Assembly: GCF_016595505.1 (NCBI RefSeq)
Contig: NZ_JAENIL010000022.1
Location: 1-64,000, forward strand
DNA: 64,000 bases
Source: Pelagicoccus mobilis
GTDB taxonomy: Bacteria > Verrucomicrobiota > Verrucomicrobiia > Opitutales > Opitutaceae
Direction of reading: 5' to 3'
Shown: positions 1 through 9,329 of the stretch, in pieces
How positions within the stretch are numbered: position 1 is the stretch's first letter
How the letters are laid out: the number at the start of each line of letters is the position of its first letter
Notes under the pieces: model-generated
Seen by the model: only the letters and a program-made list of their open reading frames with translations
Databases searched by the model: none
Told to the model about the DNA's origin: nothing
Made by a program: the position numbers and the translations under genes

Positions 1-2
1 AA

Positions 3-287
3 GGAGAAGTCGCACATGGCGAGAATCTTTCGCAACGGATGGTCGTCGCGAACTCGTTGGTCGAGATTGACGCGATAGCTGAACAGCTCGCACTGGGGTA
101 CATGGGTTCCCATCATGACGGGAACCATCGTACTGGAACCTTCAGCCTATCCAAGCTTGAGTTGGGAGAAACGACTGTCCTCTTTTTCTTTGGGCAACAG
201 CCCGCAGAGCATTGCCCTCCAACAGCGAATCAGGAGGGCAACGCTCCGTCGTTGCCGTGGAGCCCAAAGATCAGGACACACCATTAA
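3..287 (+). CDS. Possible C-terminal end of an upstream gene (partial)
   Basis: This frame is open from the left edge of the window to a TAA stop, so it could be the tail of a gene that begins outside the window. No domain is recognised. The first 50 or so codons read like protein, with an SLVEIDAIAEQLALGY stretch. The last third runs through an intergenic palindrome cluster (212-256) that has a copy in a clearly non-coding spacer near 48.36 kb. That argues that the end of the frame, or all of it, is accidental. The other two plus-strand frames close within the first 110 bases. Confidence 0.2.
   Translation, partial: GEVAHGENLSQRMVVANSLVEIDAIAEQLALGYMGSHHDGNHRTGTFSLSKLELGETTVLFFFGQQPAEHCPPTANQEGNAPSLPWSPKIRTHH
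212..256. repeat. Palindrome cluster, copy 1 of a dispersed GGCAACG hairpin
   Basis: Two overlapping inverted repeats are visible. TTGCCCTCC (212-220) pairs with GGAGGGCAA (233-241), and GGCAACG (237-243) pairs with CGTTGCC (250-256) around a CTCCGT loop. Because 237-241 is shared, only one hairpin can form at a time. The second hairpin recurs with a four-base longer loop at 48362-48387, where the flanking AGGAGG is also shared. This marks it as a dispersed REP-like element, here in the spacer before the MscS gene. The rest of 1-360 shows no gene that can be supported with confidence. Confidence 0.6.
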
Positions 288-360
288 TCGCACCCTCACA
301 AAAACTCTACCGAACTCTTCACTCGCTTTCCCTTTTCTCGTTCTCAAACTCAACCCTTCG

Positions 361-939
361 ATGAAAGAATCCATCCAGCAGTTTATCGACAACAGCGGTG
401 AAGGGGTAATCAGGGCAGCCATCGCTCTCCTGGTCCTCATTCTCAGCTATTTCGTCGCACGCCTCTATCGGCGCTACATAAACGAAACCTCAGAACGCCA
501 CAAATTCGCCGCCCACCGGAGCGACAGCATCTCGAAAGTCGGTCAGATCATCATCTACGCCATCACCCTGGTGATCGTCTCCAACGTACTCGGATTTGGA
601 ATACAGGGGGTCCTCATAGCAACCAGCTCTTTCTTCGCCATCGTCGGTGTCGCCTTTTTCGCCAATTGGTCCATCCTCAGCAACGTCACCGCCAGCATCT
701 TGCTCTACTTCACCTTCCCCTATCGCATCGGCGACCGCATCCTCATCGAAAGCGAACCCAACCACAGCGGCATACTCAAGGACGTCACGCTTATGTACAT
801 GAAGATCCAAACCGACGGAGGCTCCTACATCACCCTACCGGCCAATGTCGCGATCCAAAAGGTCATCACCATACAAAGCGAGGCGGACTACCAGAAAATG
901 CTAAAGGAGAAGGAAGAGAGCAAAGATGGAGCCGTTTAA
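361..939 (+). CDS. Small-conductance mechanosensitive channel (MscS family)
   Basis: A short MscS-type channel of 192 residues that would release solutes through the inner membrane on osmotic downshock. Membrane segments lie at about residues 16-36, 58-78 and 82-115. They are followed by a compact beta-domain containing the family-typical stretch PYRIGDRI and an N-terminally adjacent FANWSILSNVTASILLYF helix, which corresponds to the pore helix and the start of the beta domain. The large C-terminal vestibule of E. coli MscS (286 aa) is mostly missing. The frame is open upstream to 115, but that extension is Arg-rich and crosses the palindrome cluster, so the ATG at 361 is preferred. No Shine-Dalgarno is seen. 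The 3' end overlaps the next gene by 14 bases, which suggests co-translation. Confidence 0.85.
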   Translation: MKESIQQFIDNSGEGVIRAAIALLVLILSYFVARLYRRYINETSERHKFAAHRSDSISKVGQIIIYAITLVIVSNVLGFGIQGVLIATSSFFAIVGVAFFANWSILSNVTASILLYFTFPYRIGDRILIESEPNHSGILKDVTLMYMKIQTDGGSYITLPANVAIQKVITIQSEADYQKMLKEKEESKDGAV

Positions 940-2035
940 GAACTTCATAAATGCCGAGGTCGTTCGAACTCTCAGCAAACTCATCCAGGAAGCGTATCCG
1001 GAATTTGCCCACAAGCGATTCGAGAGGAACTGTATCGCCACCCTCGATGAACTCGAGCTCAAGGAACGCGCCATCCACATCGGCGAGGAACTTTGGGAAG
1101 AACTACCCGATAATCCGACGGAAGCGATCGACATCATTCGCCAAGCCATTCAACCCATCCCGACTCTCAAGGAAGACGACTCCTTCGACGGCTGGATGTT
1201 CATGGCGATCAACGCGCTGCTTTCGGCCCATGGCCTAGAGGCTTTCGACGCCTCGCTCAAACTGCTGCCCGAAGTCACCAAACGATTTACAGCCGAGTTC
1301 GGGATTCGCGTTTTTCTAATCAGCAAACCCAAGAAAATGCTCCCAGCGCTCAAACGCTGGGCCAAGGACTCAGACCCCCATTTGCGACGACTCGTTTCCG
1401 AAGGCACCCGCTCACGCCTGCCTTGGGGCGAGCAAATCCCCGCCTTCATCGAAGATCCCACGCCCATTCTCCCTCTGCTTGAACTCCTTAAGGACGACCC
1501 CTCCGAATACGTGCGGCGTTCCGTAGCCAACAATCTAAACGACATCTCAAAGGACAACCCCGAACTAATGCTGGACGTCGTCGAAAACTGGCTACAAGCC
1601 CCCTCGAAAGACCGCATCCGCTTAGTCAAGCACGCCTGCCGCAGCCTTATCAAGCAGGGACACCCCCGCTGCCTCAAGCTCCTCGGCTACGGCAAACCCA
1701 AGCTCTCCGTGGAAGCATTCCAAGTCACCCCAAACAAAATCACACTCGGCGAAAAGCTTGCCCTCTCCCTCGTTCTCCAATCCAAATCCAGCAAGACCCA
1801 AGACCTGATCGTCGACTACAAATTCCACCTCGTAAAAGCCAACGGGCAAACCGCTCCCAAGGTCTTCAAAGGCAACAACCTCAGCCTGCCCGCCAAAGCA
1901 ACGAAAACGATCAAGAAAAGGTTTCATCTGAAACCAATCTCCACTCGTAAGTACTACACAGGAGAAAACACCATCGAACTCCTAATAAACGGCCAATCGC
2001 TGGCCAAAATACCCTTTTCCCTTAAGGTGCCCTAG
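926..2035 (+). CDS. alkC: AlkC-type 3-methyladenine DNA glycosylase (HEAT-like repeats)
   Basis: A 369-residue alpha-helical repeat protein of the AlkC/AlkD DNA glycosylase superfamily, which excises alkylated purines such as 3-methyladenine by cradling DNA in a HEAT-like solenoid. The AlkC-type motif RRLVSEGTRSRLPWG is at residues 154-168 and helical repeats fill about 20-250. The last 110 residues are predicted beta-rich and fit the C-terminal Ig-like domain that distinguishes AlkC from AlkD. The start at 926 lies inside the end of the MscS gene, and an AGGAGAAGGA stretch about 12-20 bases upstream could serve as ribosome binding site. Family assignment comes from the motif and layout. Substrate range cannot be told. 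Confidence 0.8.
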   Translation: MEPFKNFINAEVVRTLSKLIQEAYPEFAHKRFERNCIATLDELELKERAIHIGEELWEELPDNPTEAIDIIRQAIQPIPTLKEDDSFDGWMFMAINALLSAHGLEAFDASLKLLPEVTKRFTAEFGIRVFLISKPKKMLPALKRWAKDSDPHLRRLVSEGTRSRLPWGEQIPAFIEDPTPILPLLELLKDDPSEYVRRSVANNLNDISKDNPELMLDVVENWLQAPSKDRIRLVKHACRSLIKQGHPRCLKLLGYGKPKLSVEAFQVTPNKITLGEKLALSLVLQSKSSKTQDLIVDYKFHLVKANGQTAPKVFKGNNLSLPAKATKTIKKRFHLKPISTRKYYTGENTIELLINGQSLAKIPFSLKVP

Positions 2036-2069
2036 ATCGTCGAAAAGACAGACCGACGCCCACTCAACA

Positions 2070-5000
2070 ATGCCCAAGCCAAAACAGAAAGCCACCAAAG
2101 CGAAGCCGCGTTTCAGCAAATGGAAACGTATCGGCGTGGCAGGGTTGGCCGGCCTCTCACTCGGCGTCCTTAGCTTCCCCATCTGGTCAGTCTGGCTGGC
2201 AAAACCGCTGGCCTCGATGGCCGGCGTCGAAATCGGCAAGGTCCAGTCCCTCTCCTGGGATCGATGGCAAGTCGACCAGGTTTCCCTCTCCCGAACTGGG
2301 ATCGAATTCGAGGCTGAACAAATCCAGATGCCCTCCCCCAGCGAACTCGCTCTCGAATACCTCAACGCGAGCCCAGGGTCGCAGTCCCTCGTCCTGTCGG
2401 ATTGGAGCGTGAACATCGCTCAAAGCGACGAATCCCAGCCAAGCGCCGACTCGAGCCTGAGTGTAGAATCAATCATCGCCCAAGCGAAAGCCGGGCTCAA
2501 CCAGCTCGCAGATCTTCTACACGGGATCAAAAGCAGGAACGGTCGAATCAGTATCGACGGAAAGGATACGATCAACATTCAAAGCTTCGAACTAGAGCAA
2601 ACCGAACTGCGCGGCGCCTTAACTTACCTCCCGCAGTCCCTACCGCTCACCATCGAAGGAACCCTCGAAGAAGATTGGACCCTGCAAGCTGAAGCGCCTT
2701 CGCTAGCGTTGTCGAGCGACCTAAAACTAAGCTCCAATACCACAGAAACCCGGCTCAGCGGTACACTCAGCAGCAGCCGCAACCCCATCTCGATCGAGGC
2801 TTTTTGGCCAGCAGGGCGAAATAGCCTGCTCCCAGAAAACCTCCAGCTAAACGCCGACGGCTTCGTTTTCGACAACCGCTACGCCTTCTGGAACGACGCC
2901 CCAGAGCTTGAGATCGACTCCATTGTCAATTGGGAAAACAACTCCTTCGAATTCGAGATAACGGGCAACGAACTCGGACACACACCCGACACGCCGCAGA
3001 TCCGCATCGCTGGAGGCGGAAACAAAGACGCCTTCCTCGTCCAGTCGATCAACGTCGACCTCCCATGGTTGACACTTGAAAACGACCACCCCGTTCGAAT
3101 CGATCCCACCTTCGAAACACCGCCGAGCGACACCCAACTCACCGCCCGAGTCGTGCTAGACGAACTGCCCTTCGTGGAAGCAAGCGGCCAAGTCAACGCC
3201 TTCATAAAAACCTCTAGCACCACTGATAATCGACCTATCGTCAATGGGGAGTTCTCTGGCGAGAGTATTACCCTTTTCGATACAACGATCAAAGCCATCT
3301 CCGCAAACATCGACCTTCAGGCAGACCAACTCGAGATCAGCCAAGTCGAACTCCACAGTCAACACGGCTCCACCCTTTCAGCCGAAAGCCGCATCGACCT
3401 CTCCAAACGAGAAATCACTAGCGGCAAAGCGTCCGTAGACCTACGAAACGAATCCGAACTGCTTAGCCAACTCGCCCCCGGACTCAGCTGGAGTTCCATC
3501 AGTGGAGATATCTCGGTAGAAGGCAAACTCGATGACCCAAAGCTTGAGGCGAACCTTGAATCGCAAGACCTCTCCCTCCCGAGCACAACTCCCTTCGATC
3601 TCGAAATCGACCTAGCAGGCACCCTTTCCAGCTTGGAGCTCAACGCCTCAGCTCAAAACGAAACAGATACTCTAAGCCTCGCCTTTTCAAGCAGCGAAAC
3701 CACCACCGAACGAACCCTAACCTTAAACCAACTAAGTCTAACTGGCACCGAGCAAATAAGCCTGCTCGCCCTAGACACGCCCGCATCGATCAGTATTCAA
3801 AAATCGGACTCATCGATCTCCTTGCCTCAACTTTCCCTTTCAGGAACAGAAGGAACAAAACTCACGATCGACAACCTAGCCTACTCGTCGACAGGCCTGA
3901 GCCTGAAGAACGAGATCTCAAACCTGAATCCAAATATCCTTCAAAGCTGGCTATTGCCGCAGCTTCCCGAAGTCTCCCTCGACTTCGTCAGGAGCGAATT
4001 CGACTTTCGAGAAAACCACTCCCAGATCAAAGCGATCGGCGAGTTCGCTTGGAGCATCGACCCGGAAAATCGAGTAAACCTCGCTTGGAACGTATCCACT
4101 CCGCCAGACAATCAGAAAACTCTCAGCATCGACAAGCTGGACGTGCGGTCAGACGATCAATCCATCATCACCGCCAAGGGCCAGTTTCCCATCTCCCTCG
4201 CATGGAAAGACGGGTTCATCGATACCGAACTCAATCCCCAAGGTCCTCTGGACTTCAGCCTCAAATCAGCCCCTTCTCCCAAGTTCTGGAGCTCCATTAG
4301 CGAACTGCTGCCAATTGAAATAGAGTCCCCATCCATCGACGCCACCCTCGCCGGAACGCTACAAGCCCCAGAGGGCGATCTCGACCTGTCCATCCCATCT
4401 CTCCAGCTGAAAGCCTCCGAAGAAAACAGCCTTTCCGTTCAAGTCACAGACCTGCAAGCCAAGCTCTTCGCCAACTCGTCGAACCTCGTGGTCGAAAACC
4501 TCAGGACTCACATCGGACAAAATACGATTTCCGCGAGCGCTCGCTTCCCGCTACCCGAAACGAACCTTCCCACTCTTCTCACAGATCCGAGCCAGATCGA
4601 CCTCGATACCATCTCCGCAAAAGCAAACTTGCAGCTAATCGACCTCGAGTCACTCAGCAGCGTGCTTCCCGACTTGCTGCGCGAAGACGGGCAAGTCGAA
4701 GTCGAGCTCGTAGTAGAAAAGTCTGACATCTTCGCGCGCGGAAAGCTGAAAGACTTGGCCACGCGCCCTCTACCGCCCCTCGGGGCTCTTTCAGAAATAT
4801 CAGGAGACTTCACGTTCGAGAAAGGGGTCTGGAGCACCGAAGGCATTCAAGGTGTAGCAGAGAAGAGCCCATTCTTCCTCAAAGGAAAAGCCGACCTCAA
4901 CGAGATGAGACAGCCACGCTTCGACCTCGCGTTTCAAAGCACCGAGTTTCCCCTCCTCCGCGACAACGGCATCATGGTCACCAGCGATGTCGATCTACAG

Positions 5001-5792
5001 CTCGTATCCAACGAACACGGACAATCCCTCATAAAGGGCGACCTCCTTTTGCGCAAAGGCTTGCTTCTAATCGAGCCAGAACTCCTAGCAGGTTCAACCA
5101 AGACCGTTGGCAACCGCCCTCCCTATTTCGCTGTCGAAATCGCTCCCTTCAATCAGTGGGGACTCGATATCGACATCCGCGGAGACAATTTCTTGCGGGT
5201 TTCCAATTCCTTTTTCGAAGGCACCCTATCCGCAGAATTCGACCTCGAAGGCAACCTAGGATCCCCTCTCCTAATCGGAGCAGCCGAAACCGAAGAAGGG
5301 CGCATCTTCTTCCCTGCAAGCTCCCTAAAACTCACGCAAGGGCGAGCCTTTGTCACGCGCGATCGCCCCACCGAACTTCAGCTCGAAGCCACCGCCGAAG
5401 GACGGCTCTTCGCCTACGATTTCAACATGGACGTCAGCGGCGTATCAGACGCGCCCGAACTGGTCGTCACAAGCAACCCCGCCCTCACCCAAGTCGAAGC
5501 CCTCCTCCTCCTCACCACAGGAGCCCAAATCAGCGAGGGCGATAACATCGCTCAACAATCAGCCACCTCCCTCGGGATATTCATTGGCAAAGGGCTGTTT
5601 AAACGCCTCACCGGCGGCAACTCCGATACCGCAAGCAAGCTGAATATCGAAGTCGGACAAGACATTTCCCTCCAAGGAAAAAAAACGATCGGAACCAGTT
5701 ACGAGATTTCGGATACACTTGAGGTTGAAGGAGAGTACGACAAGTACGACGAGTTCAACGCCAACCTGAAATGGACCTTCTACAAACGATGA
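2070..5792 (+). CDS. tamB: TamB-family inner-membrane/periplasmic assembly protein (DUF490)
   Basis: A 1240-residue protein with a short basic cytoplasmic N-terminus and one membrane helix (about residues 20-47). A very long beta-rich periplasmic body of the AsmA/TamB bridge type follows. The C-terminal 340 residues match the TamB domain in style, with repeated GNLGSPLLIGAAETEEGRI-like segments and a final K-W-T-F-Y-K-R beta strand typical of proteins that dock to an Omp85 partner. TamB proteins work with TamA/BamA in outer-membrane biogenesis and are implicated in phospholipid transport between membranes. The gene overlaps the next Omp85 gene by ATGA, so the two are almost certainly translated together. 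Length is close to E. coli TamB (1259 aa). Confidence 0.9.
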   Translation: MPKPKQKATKAKPRFSKWKRIGVAGLAGLSLGVLSFPIWSVWLAKPLASMAGVEIGKVQSLSWDRWQVDQVSLSRTGIEFEAEQIQMPSPSELALEYLNASPGSQSLVLSDWSVNIAQSDESQPSADSSLSVESIIAQAKAGLNQLADLLHGIKSRNGRISIDGKDTINIQSFELEQTELRGALTYLPQSLPLTIEGTLEEDWTLQAEAPSLALSSDLKLSSNTTETRLSGTLSSSRNPISIEAFWPAGRNSLLPENLQLNADGFVFDNRYAFWNDAPELEIDSIVNWENNSFEFEITGNELGHTPDTPQIRIAGGGNKDAFLVQSINVDLPWLTLENDHPVRIDPTFETPPSDTQLTARVVLDELPFVEASGQVNAFIKTSSTTDNRPIVNGEFSGESITLFDTTIKAISANIDLQADQLEISQVELHSQHGSTLSAESRIDLSKREITSGKASVDLRNESELLSQLAPGLSWSSISGDISVEGKLDDPKLEANLESQDLSLPSTTPFDLEIDLAGTLSSLELNASAQNETDTLSLAFSSSETTTERTLTLNQLSLTGTEQISLLALDTPASISIQKSDSSISLPQLSLSGTEGTKLTIDNLAYSSTGLSLKNEISNLNPNILQSWLLPQLPEVSLDFVRSEFDFRENHSQIKAIGEFAWSIDPENRVNLAWNVSTPPDNQKTLSIDKLDVRSDDQSIITAKGQFPISLAWKDGFIDTELNPQGPLDFSLKSAPSPKFWSSISELLPIEIESPSIDATLAGTLQAPEGDLDLSIPSLQLKASEENSLSVQVTDLQAKLFANSSNLVVENLRTHIGQNTISASARFPLPETNLPTLLTDPSQIDLDTISAKANLQLIDLESLSSVLPDLLREDGQVEVELVVEKSDIFARGKLKDLATRPLPPLGALSEISGDFTFEKGVWSTEGIQGVAEKSPFFLKGKADLNEMRQPRFDLAFQSTEFPLLRDNGIMVTSDVDLQLVSNEHGQSLIKGDLLLRKGLLLIEPELLAGSTKTVGNRPPYFAVEIAPFNQWGLDIDIRGDNFLRVSNSFFEGTLSAEFDLEGNLGSPLLIGAAETEEGRIFFPASSLKLTQGRAFVTRDRPTELQLEATAEGRLFAYDFNMDVSGVSDAPELVVTSNPALTQVEALLLLTTGAQISEGDNIAQQSATSLGIFIGKGLFKRLTGGNSDTASKLNIEVGQDISLQGKKTIGTSYEISDTLEVEGEYDKYDEFNANLKWTFYKR

Positions 5793-7912
5793 GGCCCGCT
5801 AGGCTGAAAAAAAGAGAAACATTGAAAGCTAGACGCAGCGGTCTCTTCACCCTTTGGACCCTCCTCCTACTGCTATCCTTCTCCAGCGCCACTTCCCTCG
5901 CCAAAAGCGCTAAAGTCAAGGTGAGCGGATTCGGACTTTTCGGAAACGCTGAACTGAAGAGTGCGCTTCGTTTGATCGAATTCGGAGAATCAACGATCGA
6001 AGCCCAAAAAACCGAAGACGGTGCCTTCCTGCTTCTCACCAGACTTACTCAAAACGGTTATCTGGACGCCCAAATAGAAGGGACGCTAGAGACCGAAGAT
6101 GGCAAAGCGCAGACTGTCACTTGGAGTATCCCCTTCGAGTCGCAAATCGACGAAAACTCAAACGTAGTTAAACTTCACTACAAAATCATCCCGGGTACCC
6201 TCTATTACTACAACTCAGTATCCATCGAAGGACTAGAGACCATCGACACAGAAGAAGCCAAAACCTACATCATTCCAGACCGATCTCTCTACTCCCGGAA
6301 AAAGGATCGGGCTTACTCGGAAAACATACTTTCCAACCACAGAAAACAGCTCACAGCTGGCCTCTCGGCTTTGGGACGCACGGATGCCAAGGTCACAGCC
6401 AAATCAGTCGAGATCGACAAGACAAGTGGAGCCGTCGACGTGCAGCTCTCCGTGAACGAGGGGCCTCTCTACAAAGTCGTCGCAGCAAAAGTACGCCACC
6501 TCGAAGAAGACACCGCCCACGACAGCCAACTCGAAATAGAGGATGTCATCTACAACCGCACCTGGGTGGAAGACCAAGCCAAGCTCATTCGCAACGAATC
6601 CTATCACCTCGGCTACCCAGACGCAAAAGTCGCCAGCCGCATCAGCAAGGTGATTCCAACCGAAGACACCGTTTCGGTCTACCTGCTCTTCGAAGTCGAA
6701 CGCGGCCCCAAAATCCAACTCTCCAAAGTCGAACACCAAGGGGCCGACGACACTCACCACCCACTCCTAAACCGTAAGGCTAAACTCGATACAGGAGTCC
6801 CGCTTGACATCACCAAAACCGAAGCAGCCCGCAGACGCCTATCTCGGATCGGAATTTTCGAGCGAATCGATCTCAGCTACGAAGAAGACGGCCCCGGCCA
6901 ACGGAAGGCCGTTTACCAATACCAGCCAAGCAGACGCACTCAAGCCCAGCTCCTCCTCGGCTACGGCAGCTACGAGAGATTTCGAGGTGGCGTGCTCGCC
7001 AAACGCGAAAACATCTTCGGGCGCGCCCACTCCCTCTCCCTCTCCGCAATCAAATCAATCAAGTCCACCAGCGGAAATGTAGACTATACCATTCCCGACC
7101 TCATCGGCGAATCCATCACCGGTTCGCTCGAGTTCAACATTCTCGAACGCGAGGAACTCTTCTTCGACCGAAAGGAAAGAGGCCTATCCATCGGGCTTTT
7201 CAAAAGCATGTCCGACCTCAGTCTCGACGTCGGTCTCGACTACGCCTTAGACAAAAAAGAATCAAGCGATCCTCAGTTCAACGATTCGATCGAGTTCAAA
7301 GAAGCGGACATCGGCAGTATCTCCCTTCGAGCCTCCCACACAAAACTTGACAATATACTTTATCCAAAAAGCGGATACGCTATTAATGGAGCGATCCGTT
7401 ACGCGAATGACGCTCTCGGGGGTGAAACCGAATTCAGGCGGCCAGAGTTCAGCGCCGCTTACCACAAGCGATTCGGAGATCGCTGGATATTTCACATCGG
7501 ACTCCAAGGAGGCTTACTCAGTATCCCGGATGACAACCAAGAAGTACTCCCTGACAACGAGTACTTCCTCGTCGGCGGAGAAAACTCGGTCCGCGGCTAC
7601 CAACGAGGAGAAGCCGTTCCAATCGACAAAAACGGTGATCCTATAATCCAAGTAGAATCCTTCGCTCTCTTGAACGCCGAATTAGAGTACCCGCTCTTCG
7701 ACGGCATCAACCTTGTGATCTTCGCCGACGCCGCCCGCGTCTGGGAATCCTCCGACAACTCCGACCTATACGAGGACTTCAGCAGCGTAGGACTCGGCTT
7801 TCGCTACAATACCATCGTTGGTCCCGTTCGCCTCGAATACGGACACAATATCGACCCACGACCCATAGATCCAGACGGAACCCTACACTTCTCCATCGGC
7901 TTCCCGTTCTAA
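5789..7912 (+). CDS. Omp85-family outer-membrane assembly protein (TamA/BamA-like)
   Basis: A 707-residue outer-membrane protein. The N-terminal signal sequence (hydrophobic at about 18-35 after Arg/Lys-rich residues) is followed by roughly four POTRA-like repeats up to about residue 360 and then a 16-strand-type barrel. The barrel contains the Omp85 hallmarks LVGGENSVRGYQRGE and a late VGLGFRYNTIVGPVRLEYG strand; the protein ends in Phe, as barrel proteins usually do. An ATG at 5771 is also in frame, but the ATG at 5789 overlaps the tamB stop as ATGA and gives a cleaner signal peptide, so it is chosen. Position after tamB points to a TamA role. A second general BamA is presumably encoded elsewhere. 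Confidence 0.88.
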   Translation: MRPARLKKRETLKARRSGLFTLWTLLLLLSFSSATSLAKSAKVKVSGFGLFGNAELKSALRLIEFGESTIEAQKTEDGAFLLLTRLTQNGYLDAQIEGTLETEDGKAQTVTWSIPFESQIDENSNVVKLHYKIIPGTLYYYNSVSIEGLETIDTEEAKTYIIPDRSLYSRKKDRAYSENILSNHRKQLTAGLSALGRTDAKVTAKSVEIDKTSGAVDVQLSVNEGPLYKVVAAKVRHLEEDTAHDSQLEIEDVIYNRTWVEDQAKLIRNESYHLGYPDAKVASRISKVIPTEDTVSVYLLFEVERGPKIQLSKVEHQGADDTHHPLLNRKAKLDTGVPLDITKTEAARRRLSRIGIFERIDLSYEEDGPGQRKAVYQYQPSRRTQAQLLLGYGSYERFRGGVLAKRENIFGRAHSLSLSAIKSIKSTSGNVDYTIPDLIGESITGSLEFNILEREELFFDRKERGLSIGLFKSMSDLSLDVGLDYALDKKESSDPQFNDSIEFKEADIGSISLRASHTKLDNILYPKSGYAINGAIRYANDALGGETEFRRPEFSAAYHKRFGDRWIFHIGLQGGLLSIPDDNQEVLPDNEYFLVGGENSVRGYQRGEAVPIDKNGDPIIQVESFALLNAELEYPLFDGINLVIFADAARVWESSDNSDLYEDFSSVGLGFRYNTIVGPVRLEYGHNIDPRPIDPDGTLHFSIGFPF

Positions 7913-8027
7913 GCAGCCTAACTGCAATCTTACACAAGCGGCTCTTATAGAACCTCTACTCGTATGAAAGATTGGATACAGGCAAGTTGATAAAAATCAG
8001 CGAAATCCTCGTACCTTAACGCTTCAA

Positions 8028-8049
8028 TTGATTTCTCAATTGTAATCAA
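8028..8049. promoter_or_regulatory. Candidate operator upstream of the RND efflux operon
   Basis: TTGATT (8028-8033) and AATCAA (8044-8049) form an inverted repeat with a ten-base spacer, about 100 bases before the adaptor gene. No regulator gene is next to the operon. The symmetry and position are all that is seen. The rest of 7913-8147 holds no gene. Confidence 0.25.
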
Positions 8050-8147
8050 ATACCCATTGGCGAAGCTGCGAGGGTTGGAAATTCCAGCATTCGTACTACT
8101 ATTGCAGACGTACGCTCTAGAATTGTGGGCTCATCCACCGTTTATCC

Positions 8148-9329
8148 ATGTCATCGCCAAAGAAATCAAAGACGCCGATCGTCATCATCTCAATCATCGC
8201 CCTCAGCGTTGTCGGATACTTCGTAATCAAATCTTCAAAAGGAGACGGAGATAAGGGTTGGCTCGAGCGCAAAGCTGCAGTGGCAGTTGCCTCAGTCGAG
8301 CAACGTCCTATCGAGCTTCGCCGAATGTTCAGCGGAGCGCTCGAAGCCCATTCTAAATTTGTCGTGGCCCCAAAAGTCGCCGGTCGCGTGAAGGAAATTC
8401 CAGTCGATATCGCCGACCTCGTTCATCGCGGCGAAGCTGTCGCGATCCTGGAAGCTGCCGAGTTCGAGCAAGCGGTCAGACAAGCGGAAGCGGATCTCGC
8501 CGTTGCGGAGGCGAACCTCGCCGAAGCAACCAGCTCCTTGGAAATCACCCTGCGTGCCAACCAGCGCACCACCACTCTGCGCGAGCGCGGGATCGCGTCC
8601 GAGACCGAGTACGACAACGTTCAAGCTCAACTACTCGCTCGGGAAGCGAAGGTTAAAGTCGCCGAAGCTCAAGTCATCAGAGCCGAATCTTCGCTCGAGT
8701 CGGCTCGTATCCGACTTGGATACACTCAGATCAGCGCCGATTGGCTAGGCGACCAAGACGAGCGCTACGTCGCCGAACGTTACGTCGATGAGGGAGAAAC
8801 AGTTACGGCAAACGAACCGCTACTCATGATCGTCGACCTCGACCCGATCACTGCCGTTATCTACGTCACTGAAAGAGACTATAGCCTCCTTAGTCCCGAC
8901 CAGACCGCACGCTTCACCACCGATGCTTTTCCCGACCAGGTATTTCAGGGCAAAATCGAACGCATCTCCCCTATTTTCCGCGAACGCAGCCGCCAAGCGC
9001 GCGTCGAGCTCTCGCTCGAAAATCCTGAGGGTCGCCTCAAACCAGGCATGTTCGTACGAGCCGAGACCATTTTGCAGCGAGTCGAGGAAGCCACCGTCAT
9101 TCCTTTTGCCGCGATCACTCGAAGGGGATCCGAGACTGGAGTCTTCCTCGTTTCCGAGGATCGGGAAACCGTTTCCTGGGAACCCGTTCAGACTGGCATC
9201 CGCTCGGATGGTGACGTGCAACTAATCAATTCCGAACTCGAGGGCGAAGTTGTCATCCTAGGCCAACACCTCCTGGAGGATGGTTCCAAGATCGCGATTC
9301 CGGAAGCAGTCGAAGTCGACATCAAATAA
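8148..9329 (+). CDS. RND efflux periplasmic adaptor (membrane fusion protein, MexA/AcrA type)
   Basis: A 393-residue adaptor that links an inner-membrane RND pump to a TolC channel. It has an uncleaved-looking N-terminal membrane anchor (residues 11-27, no lipobox). A lipoyl-like half-motif follows around [21 protein letters not shown], then a long Glu/Ala-rich alpha-hairpin at about 100-190, the second lipoyl half, a beta-barrel with the typical [12 protein letters not shown] strand, and a membrane-proximal domain. The stop codon overlaps the start of the pump gene (TAATG, one base), so expression is coupled. No Shine-Dalgarno is visible at the ATG. Substrate is not deducible from sequence alone. 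Confidence 0.92.
   Translation: MSSPKKSKTPIVIISIIALSVVGYFVIKSSKGDGDKGWLERKAAVAVASVEQRPIELRRMFSGALEAHSKFVVAPKVAGRVKEIPVDIADLVHRGEAVAILEAAEFEQAVRQAEADLAVAEANLAEATSSLEITLRANQRTTTLRERGIASETEYDNVQAQLLAREAKVKVAEAQVIRAESSLESARIRLGYTQISADWLGDQDERYVAERYVDEGETVTANEPLLMIVDLDPITAVIYVTERDYSLLSPDQTARFTTDAFPDQVFQGKIERISPIFRERSRQARVELSLENPEGRLKPGMFVRAETILQRVEEATVIPFAAITRRGSETGVFLVSEDRETVSWEPVQTGIRSDGDVQLINSELEGEVVILGQHLLEDGSKIAIPEAVEVDIK

Noticed and set aside
115-360. N-terminal extension of the MscS frame
   Set aside because: The added part is Arg-rich, crosses a palindrome cluster found elsewhere in non-coding DNA and has no signal or channel features.
5156-5545. Arg-rich 129-residue plus-strand frame inside tamB
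   Set aside because: It is a shadow of the TamB reading frame in another phase.
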